A model generated the notes under the pieces. The model saw only the letters and a list, made by a program, of their open reading frames with translations. It was not told where the DNA came from and ran no database searches. From the NCBI RefSeq assembly GCF_937958975.1, contig NZ_CALGRE010000056.1, forward strand, positions 1 through 8,328: a DNA stretch of 8,328 nt, written 5' to 3'. Of this stretch, positions 1 to 6,083 are shown one piece after another; positions within the stretch are counted from its first letter, which is position 1, and the number at the start of each line of letters is the position of its first letter. Origin of the DNA: an uncultured Eubacterium sp. Lineage in GTDB: Bacteria > Bacillota > Clostridia > Lachnospirales > Lachnospiraceae. The translations under genes were made by a program, and so were the position numbers.

Positions 1-143
1 GAGAACATATTGTTACGGGATTCCCGTCAACTGTTGACCCGTCTTCATTATATCTTAATATACAGCTTTCTGACAATCCACAACATACCAATGATATAGA
101 AACGTATATTAAAAATGTGTCTGCGGTATATATAACGGAGTAG
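1..143 (+). CDS. C-terminal end of a baseplate protein with jelly-roll (carbohydrate-binding-like) domain, 5' truncated
   Basis: The reading frame is open from base 3 and ends at TAG 141-143, giving 46 residues. The pattern, a short aromatic/hydrophobic strand (EHIVTGF), a strand SLYLNIQL and a final IKNVSAVYIT, resembles the last strands of CBM4/9-type jelly-roll domains, which typically end in a strand such as 'V(Y/F)IDDVSL'. It lies directly upstream of an XkdU-like gene, which is the usual position of XkdT (baseplate J). The J gene at the right end of this window carries a jelly-roll extension that lacks exactly such a C-terminal part. I therefore infer that this is the end of a J-plus-jelly-roll protein, either the same gene (circular or tandem layout) or a second copy. 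The fragment is too short for certain family assignment; reading frame and stop are directly visible. Confidence 0.6.
   Translation, partial: EHIVTGFPSTVDPSSLYLNIQLSDNPQHTNDIETYIKNVSAVYITE
15..38. repeat. Two overlapping perfect palindromes in the end of the J-like gene
   Basis: Bases 15-27 (ACGGGA-T-TCCCGT) and 26-38 (GTCAAC-T-GTTGAC) are each perfect inverted repeats with 6-base arms and a single T at the centre, overlapping by two bases. In addition CCCGTC occurs directly repeated at 23-28 and 38-43. All of this lies inside coding sequence (residues around VTGFPSTVDP). It could be a protein-binding or recombination site, or chance; no function is shown by the sequence. Confidence 0.45.
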
Positions 144-151
144 GTGAAAAT

Positions 152-700
152 ATGGGGAAAATATACACATTAAAATATTTGCCTGAATTCTTTCATGACA
201 TAATTGATTTTGCCGAATTATGCAAAACGTATGACGTTGAATTTTTGCTTCTCGAAAAAGAAATTGAAAAGTTATTAAATAACTTTTTCTTTAATTTTTT
301 AAACGAGCAAGGGTGTAAACGCTGGGAAGACATATTAAAAATATCTATGCGTGAAACTGATACGTTAGAAGACAGAAGATTTAGAATAAAGTCTATATAT
401 TTTGGAGATACGCCATACACGGAAATAACAATGCTGGAAAGATTAGAAATGCTTGTAGGCAAAGGAAATGTTACTGTTAGTATAGATGTAAAAAATTATA
501 AAGTTACGGTCAGATTGTCATTGAGCAGAAAAAACCAATTAGCAGAAATTATAAAAATGATTGAAAAAATGGTGCCGCTTAATATGATTATAGATGTCAA
601 GCTGTTATATAACACCTATGAGACTTTAGGATTATATACGCATGATTATTTAGGTAGATTTACACATTATGCGCTGAAAGAAAATGTTTTGGGAGGTTAG
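152..700 (+). CDS. xkdU: Baseplate protein, XkdU/YmfQ-like (DUF2313)
   Basis: This 182-residue protein fits the DUF2313 (XkdU/YmfQ) family of phage baseplate proteins, which sit at the baseplate periphery and link wedge protein J to the tail fibre. Family-like features are an N-terminal LPEFFHDI segment (residues ~10-17), a helical LEKEIEKLLNNFF stretch (~34-46), a central W-x5-I-x10-LEDRRFRIKS block (~58-80) with the typical ED-RR-RI pattern, a TPYTEITMLERL segment, and a C-terminal VPLNM (the family usually shows VPA(N/H)L). ATG 152 follows a GGAG/AGGTG site at 138-147. The upstream gene ends nine bases earlier and the fibre gene begins three bases downstream, which is the normal T-U-V spacing. 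The C-terminal tail after VPLNM (about 35 residues, tyrosine-rich) is less conserved and may bind the fibre. Confidence 0.85.
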   Translation: MGKIYTLKYLPEFFHDIIDFAELCKTYDVEFLLLEKEIEKLLNNFFFNFLNEQGCKRWEDILKISMRETDTLEDRRFRIKSIYFGDTPYTEITMLERLEMLVGKGNVTVSIDVKNYKVTVRLSLSRKNQLAEIIKMIEKMVPLNMIIDVKLLYNTYETLGLYTHDYLGRFTHYALKENVLGG

Positions 701-702
701 AC

Positions 703-2118
703 ATGGCTACAACTACAAAAATATACGGTTTAAAAAAACCGTCATTAACAGATGTTTATAACATTATGGATTTTAATAACAATTTTGATAAAATTGACAC
801 TGTTTTAAATACAAAAACAGAAATAGAAGATATAGGGACACTGAACGGCACCGAAAGCGTATTTAATACACAAATAAGTCCAGGTTTTTATAAAGGAATA
901 TGGAATAATCAGTCCATGAAGCAAAAGGGAGATTTTACGCTTTTTGTTTTTGATGTCTCCTCTACTAATACGGCAGAAGATACAAAGGAAACAGTAGTAA
1001 TGCAAGTTTTATTTCATGAAAATCAAGTCTCGGTCCGTTTGGGTGTGTTAGGTGTTCCGGCGAATTGGGGTAATTTCTCTCCGATAGCAACAATGTCTAA
1101 TATATCAAACATAGAACAAAAGATAGGCAATTTATCAAATCTTACTACAACGGCTAAAACAAATATCGTTACAGCGATAAATGAGTTGATAACGTCAATA
1201 TCAAAAAAAGCGGATAAAGTTACAAATAACGGATTTGTAGCCGGAGGAGCGGAAGCCGGAAAAGTCGGCAGTATATCAATTGGAAGCGGTATAAGCTCCA
1301 CCGGAGAATATGGAATAGCAATTGGAGCCGGAGCGGAAGGTACAAATGATAGTGTATCAATAGGTCATGGGTCAATTGCTTCCGGGATTGATTCCGTTGC
1401 AATAGGAGATGTTGCGGAAAGTTTGGCTCAAAATGCTGTGCAAATTGGAAACGGTAGTAACAGTGAAAGTGAAAGTCTGCAATTCAGGAGGTATAAGATA
1501 GTTAGATATGACATTACAGACGATAGATATTATCTTAAAGATGTGGGTCAACTGGGGAGATTATATACAACTAATCAATCAAGCATTGTAGATGCTATTA
1601 ATGAATTAGAAAATGAAGTAGAAAATAACACAGCTGAATTACTATCCAAAATAACAGAACAAAATAATAGCTTGATTATGCTGATACAAATGCTTGCTAA
1701 TACTGGGATTAACATAGTTCCATTACTCGAAATGCTGGGCAACACTATTACGGTTATTTCAGATACTGTAACTCAGATGTATCAATATTCGGATAATTAT
1801 AATCCTGATAATAAACTAAAAGGAATTGTTTATGCACCAAATCTTGAAACAGTTGAATCACGTTCAATTGATGATAATTCGGGTATGACAACAATAATCA
1901 TGCCAAAAGTCAAGACAATTAAAAGTCAAGGCTTTTGGGCTAGTTATGGACTTAAAACGGTCTTTATACCTAATAGTTGTACATCTCTTGCCACTAACGC
2001 ATTTTCTGTGTGTGGAAATTTAACTAACATATATATTGATAATGTCGAAGGTACATTTGGAGATATAGCAGCAGATTCAAGTTTGCCTAATTTAAAAGTT
2101 ACATATTTAAGAAAGTGA
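703..2118 (+). CDS. Mosaic tail fibre: baseplate anchor, YadA-like beta-roll, coiled coil, BspA-like leucine-rich repeats
   Basis: The 471-residue protein holds the tail-fibre (XkdV) position after XkdU. Residues 1-40 (LKKPSLTDVYNIMDFNNNFDK in the window's reading; key residues D17, N25-N27, D29) resemble the N-terminal anchor of phage fibres. Residues ~45-130 form a beta-rich domain ending NWGNFSP. A stalk follows with TAKTNIVTAINEL (~150-162). Residues 190-256 hold five repeats of 13-14 residues with the signature S-(I/V)-(S/A)-IG-x-G, as in the head of YadA-type trimeric adhesins. A second stalk motif SSIVDAINEL (~293-302) leads into a helix/coiled coil (~303-365). Residues ~378-460 are BspA-like leucine-rich repeats (LETVESRSI, VKTIKSQGFW, LKTVFIPNSCTSLATNAF, LTNIYI). 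It is probably a trimer that binds a cell-surface receptor. ATG 703 follows GGGAGG at 691-696. No chaperone-type or self-cleaving C-terminal domain is visible. Confidence 0.85.
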   Translation: MATTTKIYGLKKPSLTDVYNIMDFNNNFDKIDTVLNTKTEIEDIGTLNGTESVFNTQISPGFYKGIWNNQSMKQKGDFTLFVFDVSSTNTAEDTKETVVMQVLFHENQVSVRLGVLGVPANWGNFSPIATMSNISNIEQKIGNLSNLTTTAKTNIVTAINELITSISKKADKVTNNGFVAGGAEAGKVGSISIGSGISSTGEYGIAIGAGAEGTNDSVSIGHGSIASGIDSVAIGDVAESLAQNAVQIGNGSNSESESLQFRRYKIVRYDITDDRYYLKDVGQLGRLYTTNQSSIVDAINELENEVENNTAELLSKITEQNNSLIMLIQMLANTGINIVPLLEMLGNTITVISDTVTQMYQYSDNYNPDNKLKGIVYAPNLETVESRSIDDNSGMTTIIMPKVKTIKSQGFWASYGLKTVFIPNSCTSLATNAFSVCGNLTNIYIDNVEGTFGDIAADSSLPNLKVTYLRK

Positions 2119-2122
2119 GGTG
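2117..2122 (+). promoter_or_regulatory. Ribosome binding site that fixes the start of the next gene at 2129
   Basis: GAGGTG (2117-2122 with its flanks) overlaps the TGA stop of the fibre gene and lies six bases before ATG 2129. An in-frame GTG at 2120 is part of this site, so it is unlikely to be the start codon. Confidence 0.65.
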
Positions 2123-2128
2123 TCTAAA

Positions 2129-2557
2129 ATGAAGTATAGACTTATAAATGGTATTTGCCATATATGCAAATATAAAACGGTTGTAACAAATGAGCATGGT
2201 ACAAAACTTGAATTTTATCATTTGGACGAAGTTGAAGCTAATCAGTCATTGGAACTGCACCAGCAAATCAGCGACTTGCCAGCGGAGATTGTTCCCCTTG
2301 ATGTGTCAGAAATACTGTGGCTTGAGGGCAGAAAATTTACGACCGAATCTCAAGTTATGCAGGCTTATGAAATGGGAGAAACAGAATATATAAAATACCT
2401 TTTGGAAAAATCCCGTCTTAACAATGCAAATCTGCTTAATGAAATTAAAACATTGGGTCAAGCTCAGACTGATTTAGAGTTAGAATTAATCGAACAGGGA
2501 CAATACATAACAGACCTCGAATTACAACTTTTGGGAGGGGGTGAAAACAATGTATGA
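2129..2557 (+). CDS. Small tail-cluster protein in the XkdW position, C-terminal coiled coil
   Basis: This 142-residue protein has no enzymatic motif that I recognise. Residues 1-40 contain a small beta-rich segment with a CHIC pair (Cys10, Cys13) but no second Cys pair, so a zinc site is unlikely. Residues ~50-70 read LPAEIVPLDVSEILWLEG. The last ~60 residues are helical with heptad-like leucines (LLEKSRLNNANLLNEI, then LELELIEQGQYITDLELQLL). The repeated TDLELxLxExG pattern is common in small phage proteins encoded just before XkdX, and the location between fibre and XkdX matches XkdW. It may be a fibre-associated or fibre-assembly protein; that is inference from position. The end overlaps the XkdX start by eight bases, indicating translational coupling. 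Its TGA stop is followed in frame by TAA at 2564. Confidence 0.75.
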   Translation: MKYRLINGICHICKYKTVVTNEHGTKLEFYHLDEVEANQSLELHQQISDLPAEIVPLDVSEILWLEGRKFTTESQVMQAYEMGETEYIKYLLEKSRLNNANLLNEIKTLGQAQTDLELELIEQGQYITDLELQLLGGGENNV

Positions 2558-2690
2558 AAAGATTAAAAACAGATACGAAAAAGGATATGTAACCAATAGT
2601 CAGCTTATGCGTTATATATCACTCGGAGTATTGACGGAAAAGCAAGCAGAAAAAATTAAGGCGTTGGAGAATAATAATTATGATAATTGA
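2550..2690 (+). CDS. xkdX: XkdX family protein
   Basis: A 46-residue protein beginning MYEKIKNRYEKGYVT. It matches the XkdX family: an N-terminal Y-x-x-I-K-x-x-Y-x-x-G helix, a middle stretch (NSQLMRYISLGVLTEKQ) and a charged end with (I/L)-T-x-(E/K)-Q followed by a short acidic/basic helix. Family members are 40-55 residues long and are encoded just after the tail fibre in PBSX-type tails; the exact role is unknown. ATG 2550 is preceded by GGGAGGGGGTGA at 2533-2544, an unusually strong ribosome site inside the end of the previous gene. It is the last recognisable member of the U-V-W-X block. Confidence 0.85.
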   Translation: MYEKIKNRYEKGYVTNSQLMRYISLGVLTEKQAEKIKALENNNYDN

Positions 2691-2796
2691 TTATAAAGTT
2701 GATTCGCAAATTTTACGCAGAACCAGCAGAAATTTAATAGTGGCGGACAGCATAAAATATTTGGCTGTCCGTTTTAATTTTAAAAGGAGACGATAG
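2680..2796 (+). pseudogene. Truncated small phage protein (N-terminal 38 residues of a tail-cluster family)
   Basis: ATG 2680 overlaps the end of XkdX by 11 bases, and the frame runs to TAG 2794-2796. The start MIIDYKVDSQIL and the segment VADSIKYLAVRFNF resemble the opening of a family of clostridial phage proteins encoded after XkdX. Those proteins, as I recall the family, open with 'V(A/S)D(S/T)(I/V)xYLxAxFxF' and then continue with a tryptophan-containing segment and a longer domain. Here the frame instead ends with KRRR. A deletion or frameshift is the likely explanation. A terminator-like hairpin (2742-2781) lies in its second half. It could still be a real short peptide; I consider a decayed gene more likely. 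Confidence 0.5.
2742..2781 (+). terminator. Probable rho-independent terminator after the U-V-W-X block
   Basis: CGGACAGC (2744-2751) pairs perfectly with GCTGTCCG (2764-2771) across a 12-base AT-rich loop, and two G-U pairs can extend the base of the stem. The stem is followed by TTTTAATTTT (2772-2781). Eight paired bases plus a T-rich tail 50 bases after XkdX suit an operon-end terminator. The tail is interrupted by AA, and the hairpin overlaps the truncated frame 2680-2796, so strength is uncertain. Confidence 0.6.
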
Positions 2797-2905
2797 CGGA
2801 GAACTTGGGTTGACTGATGACATGATACGTCAAATTTGTATTTTTGCCCGAGCTGGTATTTTCGGAAAAGATTGTCCTACACCTGAAAACTATATCCCGT
2901 TATGA
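2756..2905 (+). pseudogene. Unrecognised remnant frame between XkdX and the cargo gene
   Basis: One frame stays open from 2756 to TGA 2903-2905. Its last 36 residues (GELGLTDDMIRQICIFARAG, then a GKDCPTPENYIPL ending) look protein-like rather than random, but there is no good start. A TTG at 2810 has GGAG eight bases upstream (2798-2801) and would give 31 residues; ATG 2822 would give 27. I do not recognise the family. It may be the C-terminal remnant of a gene whose beginning was lost, possibly in the same event that truncated the frame ending at 2796. It occupies most of the gap before the cargo promoter. Confidence 0.3.
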
Positions 2906-2914
2906 TAAATGTAA

Positions 2915-2943
2915 TTGACAATATTTTTCTCATATGATATATT
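2915..2943 (+). promoter_or_regulatory. Near-consensus housekeeping-sigma promoter for the cargo gene
   Basis: TTGACA at 2915-2920 (perfect -35) is separated by exactly 17 bases from TATATT at 2938-2943 (five of six matches to TATAAT). The spacer is AT-rich. Transcription would begin near 2950, giving a leader of about 28 bases before the GGGAGGT ribosome site. Because it matches the host consensus so well, the gene is probably expressed outside the late phage programme, for example during lysogeny. Confidence 0.8.
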
Positions 2944-2961
2944 AATTACAATATATTATAT

Positions 2962-2968
2962 GGGAGGT
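2962..2968 (+). promoter_or_regulatory. Ribosome binding site fixing the cargo-gene start at 2978
   Basis: GGGAGGT lies nine bases before ATG 2978. An in-frame ATG at 2915 would begin inside the -35 hexamer region and has no ribosome site, so 2978 is preferred. Confidence 0.85.
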
Positions 2969-2977
2969 AATAAAAAA

Positions 2978-3967
2978 ATGTATTGTGAAAAATGCGGAAA
3001 AAAAACTAAAAAAGGAGAGCTATATTGTAGCGGTTGTGGCAATGAATTAAAAAATAACAACAATTCAAGCCAAATACAACAAGATTCATCGACTAAAAAT
3101 ACAAACAATATGTTTAAATCAGCAAATAGCCAAAATATAAAAGTTTCTTTAGGTGCCAAAAAAGTAATAAGTATTGTACTAATAGCTTTTAGTGTTTTGA
3201 TGTTTCTTGTTTTTGCAATGACTAAAAGTCTAGGGGAGGGGTCTCCTTTTTTAGTAATATTAATTGCTATTGATTTAGTGGTGTTACTTTGCAGGACAAA
3301 ACAACAGAAGAATAATGGAGTAAAGAGACGTGGTGGGATAATTACTCTTGTAATTGCTTTAGGTCTTATATTTTTCGTGGTTTGTATTGTAAATTTTGCT
3401 AGCACTGAAAACAGTGTCAATACAGTTAAGCATAGCAATCTTGCAATAACAGCACAAGCAACTGAAGAGCAAGCAACAGCGATTGACAGTATCTTGGCGC
3501 AATGTGGAATTGAAGAAATAGGTGATGTTAATCATGATGAAATGTTAGACCATGACGGACTTATTGGTTACAGAATGACAGCAAATAATATAAAAAATAT
3601 AATTGTCTATACAACACAGGAAAATCAAATTGTTACGCTAAAATATGTAGATAAAGTGTTATGTGAAAATGGTATTCCAGTTGATAATATAAAAAATTAT
3701 ACGTTGACAGATTCGGAAACAAATGATTTGATGTATAATACAGAGCAGATAATAAAAAGTATATTAAAATCACCATCAACAGCTAAATTCCCAACTATCT
3801 TGGACTATAGTTTTTCAAAAAACAAAGAAGAAATAACAGTTCAGGCGTATGTTGATTCTCAAAATAGTTTTGGCGCTATGATACGTAGCGAGTTTAAAGT
3901 TACATATACACCGGATGGGAAGTCAGTGACATCAGTAATAGTAGACGGGCAAGAATATTATAAATAA
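2978..3967 (+). CDS. Zinc-ribbon membrane protein, likely a phage cargo (moron) gene
   Basis: The 329-residue protein opens with a zinc ribbon: Cys3-x2-Cys6 and Cys17-x2-Cys20 (MYCEKCGKK, YCSGCGNEL). An Asn/Gln/Ser-rich linker (~26-55) follows. Three hydrophobic helices lie at about 63-80, 91-105 and 120-141. The basic loop RTKQQKNNGVKRR between helices 2 and 3 should be cytoplasmic, placing the zinc ribbon inside and residues 142-329 outside the cell. The outer part ends in a segment (IIKSILKSPSTAKFP, then YVDSQNSFGAMIRSEF, then IVDGQEYYK) that I recognise from many Firmicutes zinc-ribbon proteins of unknown function. Its own promoter and terminator, and its place inside a tail operon, mark it as an independently expressed passenger. 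Envelope modification or superinfection exclusion is conceivable, but nothing in the sequence proves it. Confidence 0.85.
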   Translation: MYCEKCGKKTKKGELYCSGCGNELKNNNNSSQIQQDSSTKNTNNMFKSANSQNIKVSLGAKKVISIVLIAFSVLMFLVFAMTKSLGEGSPFLVILIAIDLVVLLCRTKQQKNNGVKRRGGIITLVIALGLIFFVVCIVNFASTENSVNTVKHSNLAITAQATEEQATAIDSILAQCGIEEIGDVNHDEMLDHDGLIGYRMTANNIKNIIVYTTQENQIVTLKYVDKVLCENGIPVDNIKNYTLTDSETNDLMYNTEQIIKSILKSPSTAKFPTILDYSFSKNKEEITVQAYVDSQNSFGAMIRSEFKVTYTPDGKSVTSVIVDGQEYYK

Positions 3968-3976
3968 ATATTTGTG

Positions 3977-4002
3977 AAGACACCTGAGAGGGTGTCTTTT
4001 TT
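3977..4002 (+). terminator. Rho-independent terminator of the cargo gene
   Basis: AAGACACC (3977-3984) pairs perfectly with GGTGTCTT (3991-3998) across a six-base loop (TGAGAG), with a run of six T at 3997-4002. It begins nine bases after the cargo stop codon and ends only 20 bases before the start of the hub gene, leaving no room for a separate promoter there. Confidence 0.9.
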
Positions 4003-4008
4003 GTTAAA

Positions 4009-4015
4009 AGAGGTG
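4009..4015 (+). promoter_or_regulatory. Ribosome binding site pointing to a CTG start codon
   Basis: AGAGGTG sits seven bases before CTG 4023. The frame has a TGA at 4014-4016, so the start must lie after it; no ATG, GTG or TTG occurs in this frame until GTG 4137, which is inside the CHAP active-site region. The GTG at 4013 is in another frame that stops after about 20 codons. Confidence 0.7.
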
Positions 4016-4022
4016 AACAAAA

Positions 4023-6083
4023 CTGGCTACGGCAAAACAGTTAGTAGAAATCGCAGAAAAGGAAATAGGATACACTGAAAATAGCGGTGTATACAAAGAA
4101 TATGATAGTACCGGTGACCCGTGGTGTGCGTATTTTGTGTCTTGGTGTTTAAAAACAGCCGGAATCAGTGTTTATGGAACTCAAGGCGCAGCGGCGGCTT
4201 TTGCATACATGGCAGAAAATGAGGGAAAGGGTACATTTCACGGTAAAGGAAGTGGCTATTCACCAAAAATCGGGGATTTGTTTTTAGAAGATTATAACGG
4301 GGTTGATTGGGCTTCACATATAGGAATAGTAAGAACGGACGCCGCAAATGGAAGTTTCTCAAGTGTGGAGGGAAACTTTAGCGATAGTGTTGCTTCTAAT
4401 ACCCGCAATGTTTCTGATTACTGCTACGTAACGCCGCCGTTTAACGGTTTAAACAGCAGCAAGCCGTCACTGAATTTAAAAACATGGTCTGATATTGTTA
4501 CAGCGGATAAATTGAACGAAATATTTAAGGGCGGACTTGCAAATCAGGGGAAATTATTCTGCGAAATATGTATAGCATATCAAGTTAACCCTGCATTTGC
4601 GGCTTCTATAGCATGCTTTGAAAGTTCTTACGGTGATTACGGACCTGCTGAAAGGAACTATAATTTCTTTGGATATATGTCAGGAAGCGGCTCTATGATA
4701 TTCACAAAATTTGACAGCTTGGAGCAAGGCTTGACTAAATGTATATCTAATATATCACGAAATTATCTACATCAAGGATTAAATTTTAAACAGATACAAG
4801 AAAAATATTGTCCTGTTGGAGCAGCTAACGACCCATACGGCACCAATAATCAATGGTATGGGGGCGTATCTGCTGTATATAAGAATTTGACAGGCGGAGA
4901 TGTAGCGAGCGCAGATTTGGGAAGCGGTGTTGAAAGTGACAGCGAGGGACAAGATAATCTCGCTAAAATGCGAAGCGGTAACTATTCGATTGACGGTTCG
5001 GACAGCGGCGAATGTAACAATTCAACATCTGTTCCTATAACTTCCGCACAAACTATGTCATATATAGGCGCAAGTGTTGATTTTAGAGAAAACCCTCTTA
5101 ACAGCAAAAAGATGCTGAATCAGAATAACATAGAGCTATATATAGTAGGTGCAGAAGGGGCGATATATAAGCCTGTTGTAGTTGATGAAATAATATGGGA
5201 AACGGAAGCATACGGAAGTCCGGCACAATTAGCATTTACGGTAATCAAAGATGAATACGTATCATTTGAGGAGGGAGACCAGGTTATATTTAAGTATCGG
5301 GGTGCACCTGTATTTTATGGATTCATATTCCAAAAACAACGGACTAAGCAACATCACATAAAAGTAACTGCTTATGACCAAACGAGATATTTTAAGAATA
5401 GTGACTGTTTTGTGTTTGAGGGCTGTACAGCTACAGAAATAATAAAATCTATTTGTAATGATTATAAAATAGCATATGGTCAGCTTGAGGACACAGGCGT
5501 TAAATTACCCCTTACAGTTTGTGATAATATTCAGGTTTTTCAAATAATTGAGGACGCATTAGATTATACGGTAGCCCATGGCGGCTATCGTTTTTTATTA
5601 TGGGATAATTTTGGCTCGCTGGTTCTGGCTCCTAAATTCTGGTATAAGAAAAATTATGTTGTGTGTGACTTTACAGCACAAGATTTTGATTATACAACAA
5701 CTATAGACGAGGGCACTTACACAAGGGTTAAATTATATTACGATAATGAGCAAACGGGAGTAAGAGAAGTATACATCAGAGATAAGTCTGCTGAATATCC
5801 AAAATATGGAGTGTTGCAATATTGTGATACTCTTGACGAGGGAGAGGACGGAGCCAAAAAAGCTGATGAGATTATAAAAATAACAACAAATAAAATAAGA
5901 AAACTTGATATAAAAGGCGCGTTAGGTGATGTAACAGTAAGGGGGGGAACACAGGTATATATTGAATTTAATTTAGGTGATGTAATTCAAAAAAAGTGGA
6001 TGGAGTGTTTTAGCGTTAAACATACTTTTAAAAATGGAGAGCATTTTATGGATTTACATTTAGTAGGAGGGCAATTTATATGA
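4023..6083 (+). CDS. xkdQ: Baseplate hub protein (XkdQ-like) fused to CHAP and glucosaminidase wall-lytic domains
   Basis: From the CTG start the protein is 686 residues; XkdQ itself is about half that length. Residues ~1-145 form a CHAP domain (amidase/endopeptidase on peptidoglycan): Cys35 in GDPWCAYFVSWC, a GDLF segment at 84-87, His99 in SHIGIV, and Glu116/Asn118 in VEGNFSD, a plausible Cys-His-Glu/Asn set. Residues ~160-290 resemble a GH73 endo-beta-N-acetylglucosaminidase: catalytic-type Glu200 in ASIACFESSYG, then NYNFFGYM and a late WYGGVSAVY. A Ser/Gly/Asp-rich linker (~292-340) leads to the XkdQ/YqbQ (gp27/gpD-like) hub, ~365-686, with EGDQVIFKYRGAPVFYGFI, an EIIKSICNDY block and a C-terminal FNLGDVIQKKW. 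The protein would plug the tail tube and cut peptidoglycan at infection. A start at GTG 4137 would remove Cys35, so it is rejected. The stop overlaps the next start (ATGA). Confidence 0.85.
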   Translation: MATAKQLVEIAEKEIGYTENSGVYKEYDSTGDPWCAYFVSWCLKTAGISVYGTQGAAAAFAYMAENEGKGTFHGKGSGYSPKIGDLFLEDYNGVDWASHIGIVRTDAANGSFSSVEGNFSDSVASNTRNVSDYCYVTPPFNGLNSSKPSLNLKTWSDIVTADKLNEIFKGGLANQGKLFCEICIAYQVNPAFAASIACFESSYGDYGPAERNYNFFGYMSGSGSMIFTKFDSLEQGLTKCISNISRNYLHQGLNFKQIQEKYCPVGAANDPYGTNNQWYGGVSAVYKNLTGGDVASADLGSGVESDSEGQDNLAKMRSGNYSIDGSDSGECNNSTSVPITSAQTMSYIGASVDFRENPLNSKKMLNQNNIELYIVGAEGAIYKPVVVDEIIWETEAYGSPAQLAFTVIKDEYVSFEEGDQVIFKYRGAPVFYGFIFQKQRTKQHHIKVTAYDQTRYFKNSDCFVFEGCTATEIIKSICNDYKIAYGQLEDTGVKLPLTVCDNIQVFQIIEDALDYTVAHGGYRFLLWDNFGSLVLAPKFWYKKNYVVCDFTAQDFDYTTTIDEGTYTRVKLYYDNEQTGVREVYIRDKSAEYPKYGVLQYCDTLDEGEDGAKKADEIIKITTNKIRKLDIKGALGDVTVRGGTQVYIEFNLGDVIQKKWMECFSVKHTFKNGEHFMDLHLVGGQFI

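Noticed and set aside
1240..2118. Diversity-generating retroelement target in the fibre
   Set aside because: No reverse transcriptase, template repeat or C-type lectin variable region is seen in the window.
2190..2393. Plus-strand frame inside the XkdW-position gene
   Set aside because: Shadow frame with no ribosome site; the overlapping frame from 2129 fits spacing and shows coiled-coil composition.
2915..2977. N-terminal extension of the zinc-ribbon gene to ATG 2915
   Set aside because: It would translate the promoter itself and puts unrelated hydrophobic residues before the zinc ribbon; ATG 2978 has a strong ribosome site.
4013..4077. GTG 4013 as hub-gene start
   Set aside because: It is in a different frame, part of the ribosome site, and stops after about 20 codons.
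4137..4139. GTG 4137 as hub-gene start
   Set aside because: It would cut off the CHAP catalytic cysteine and the N-terminal helix, and has no ribosome site.
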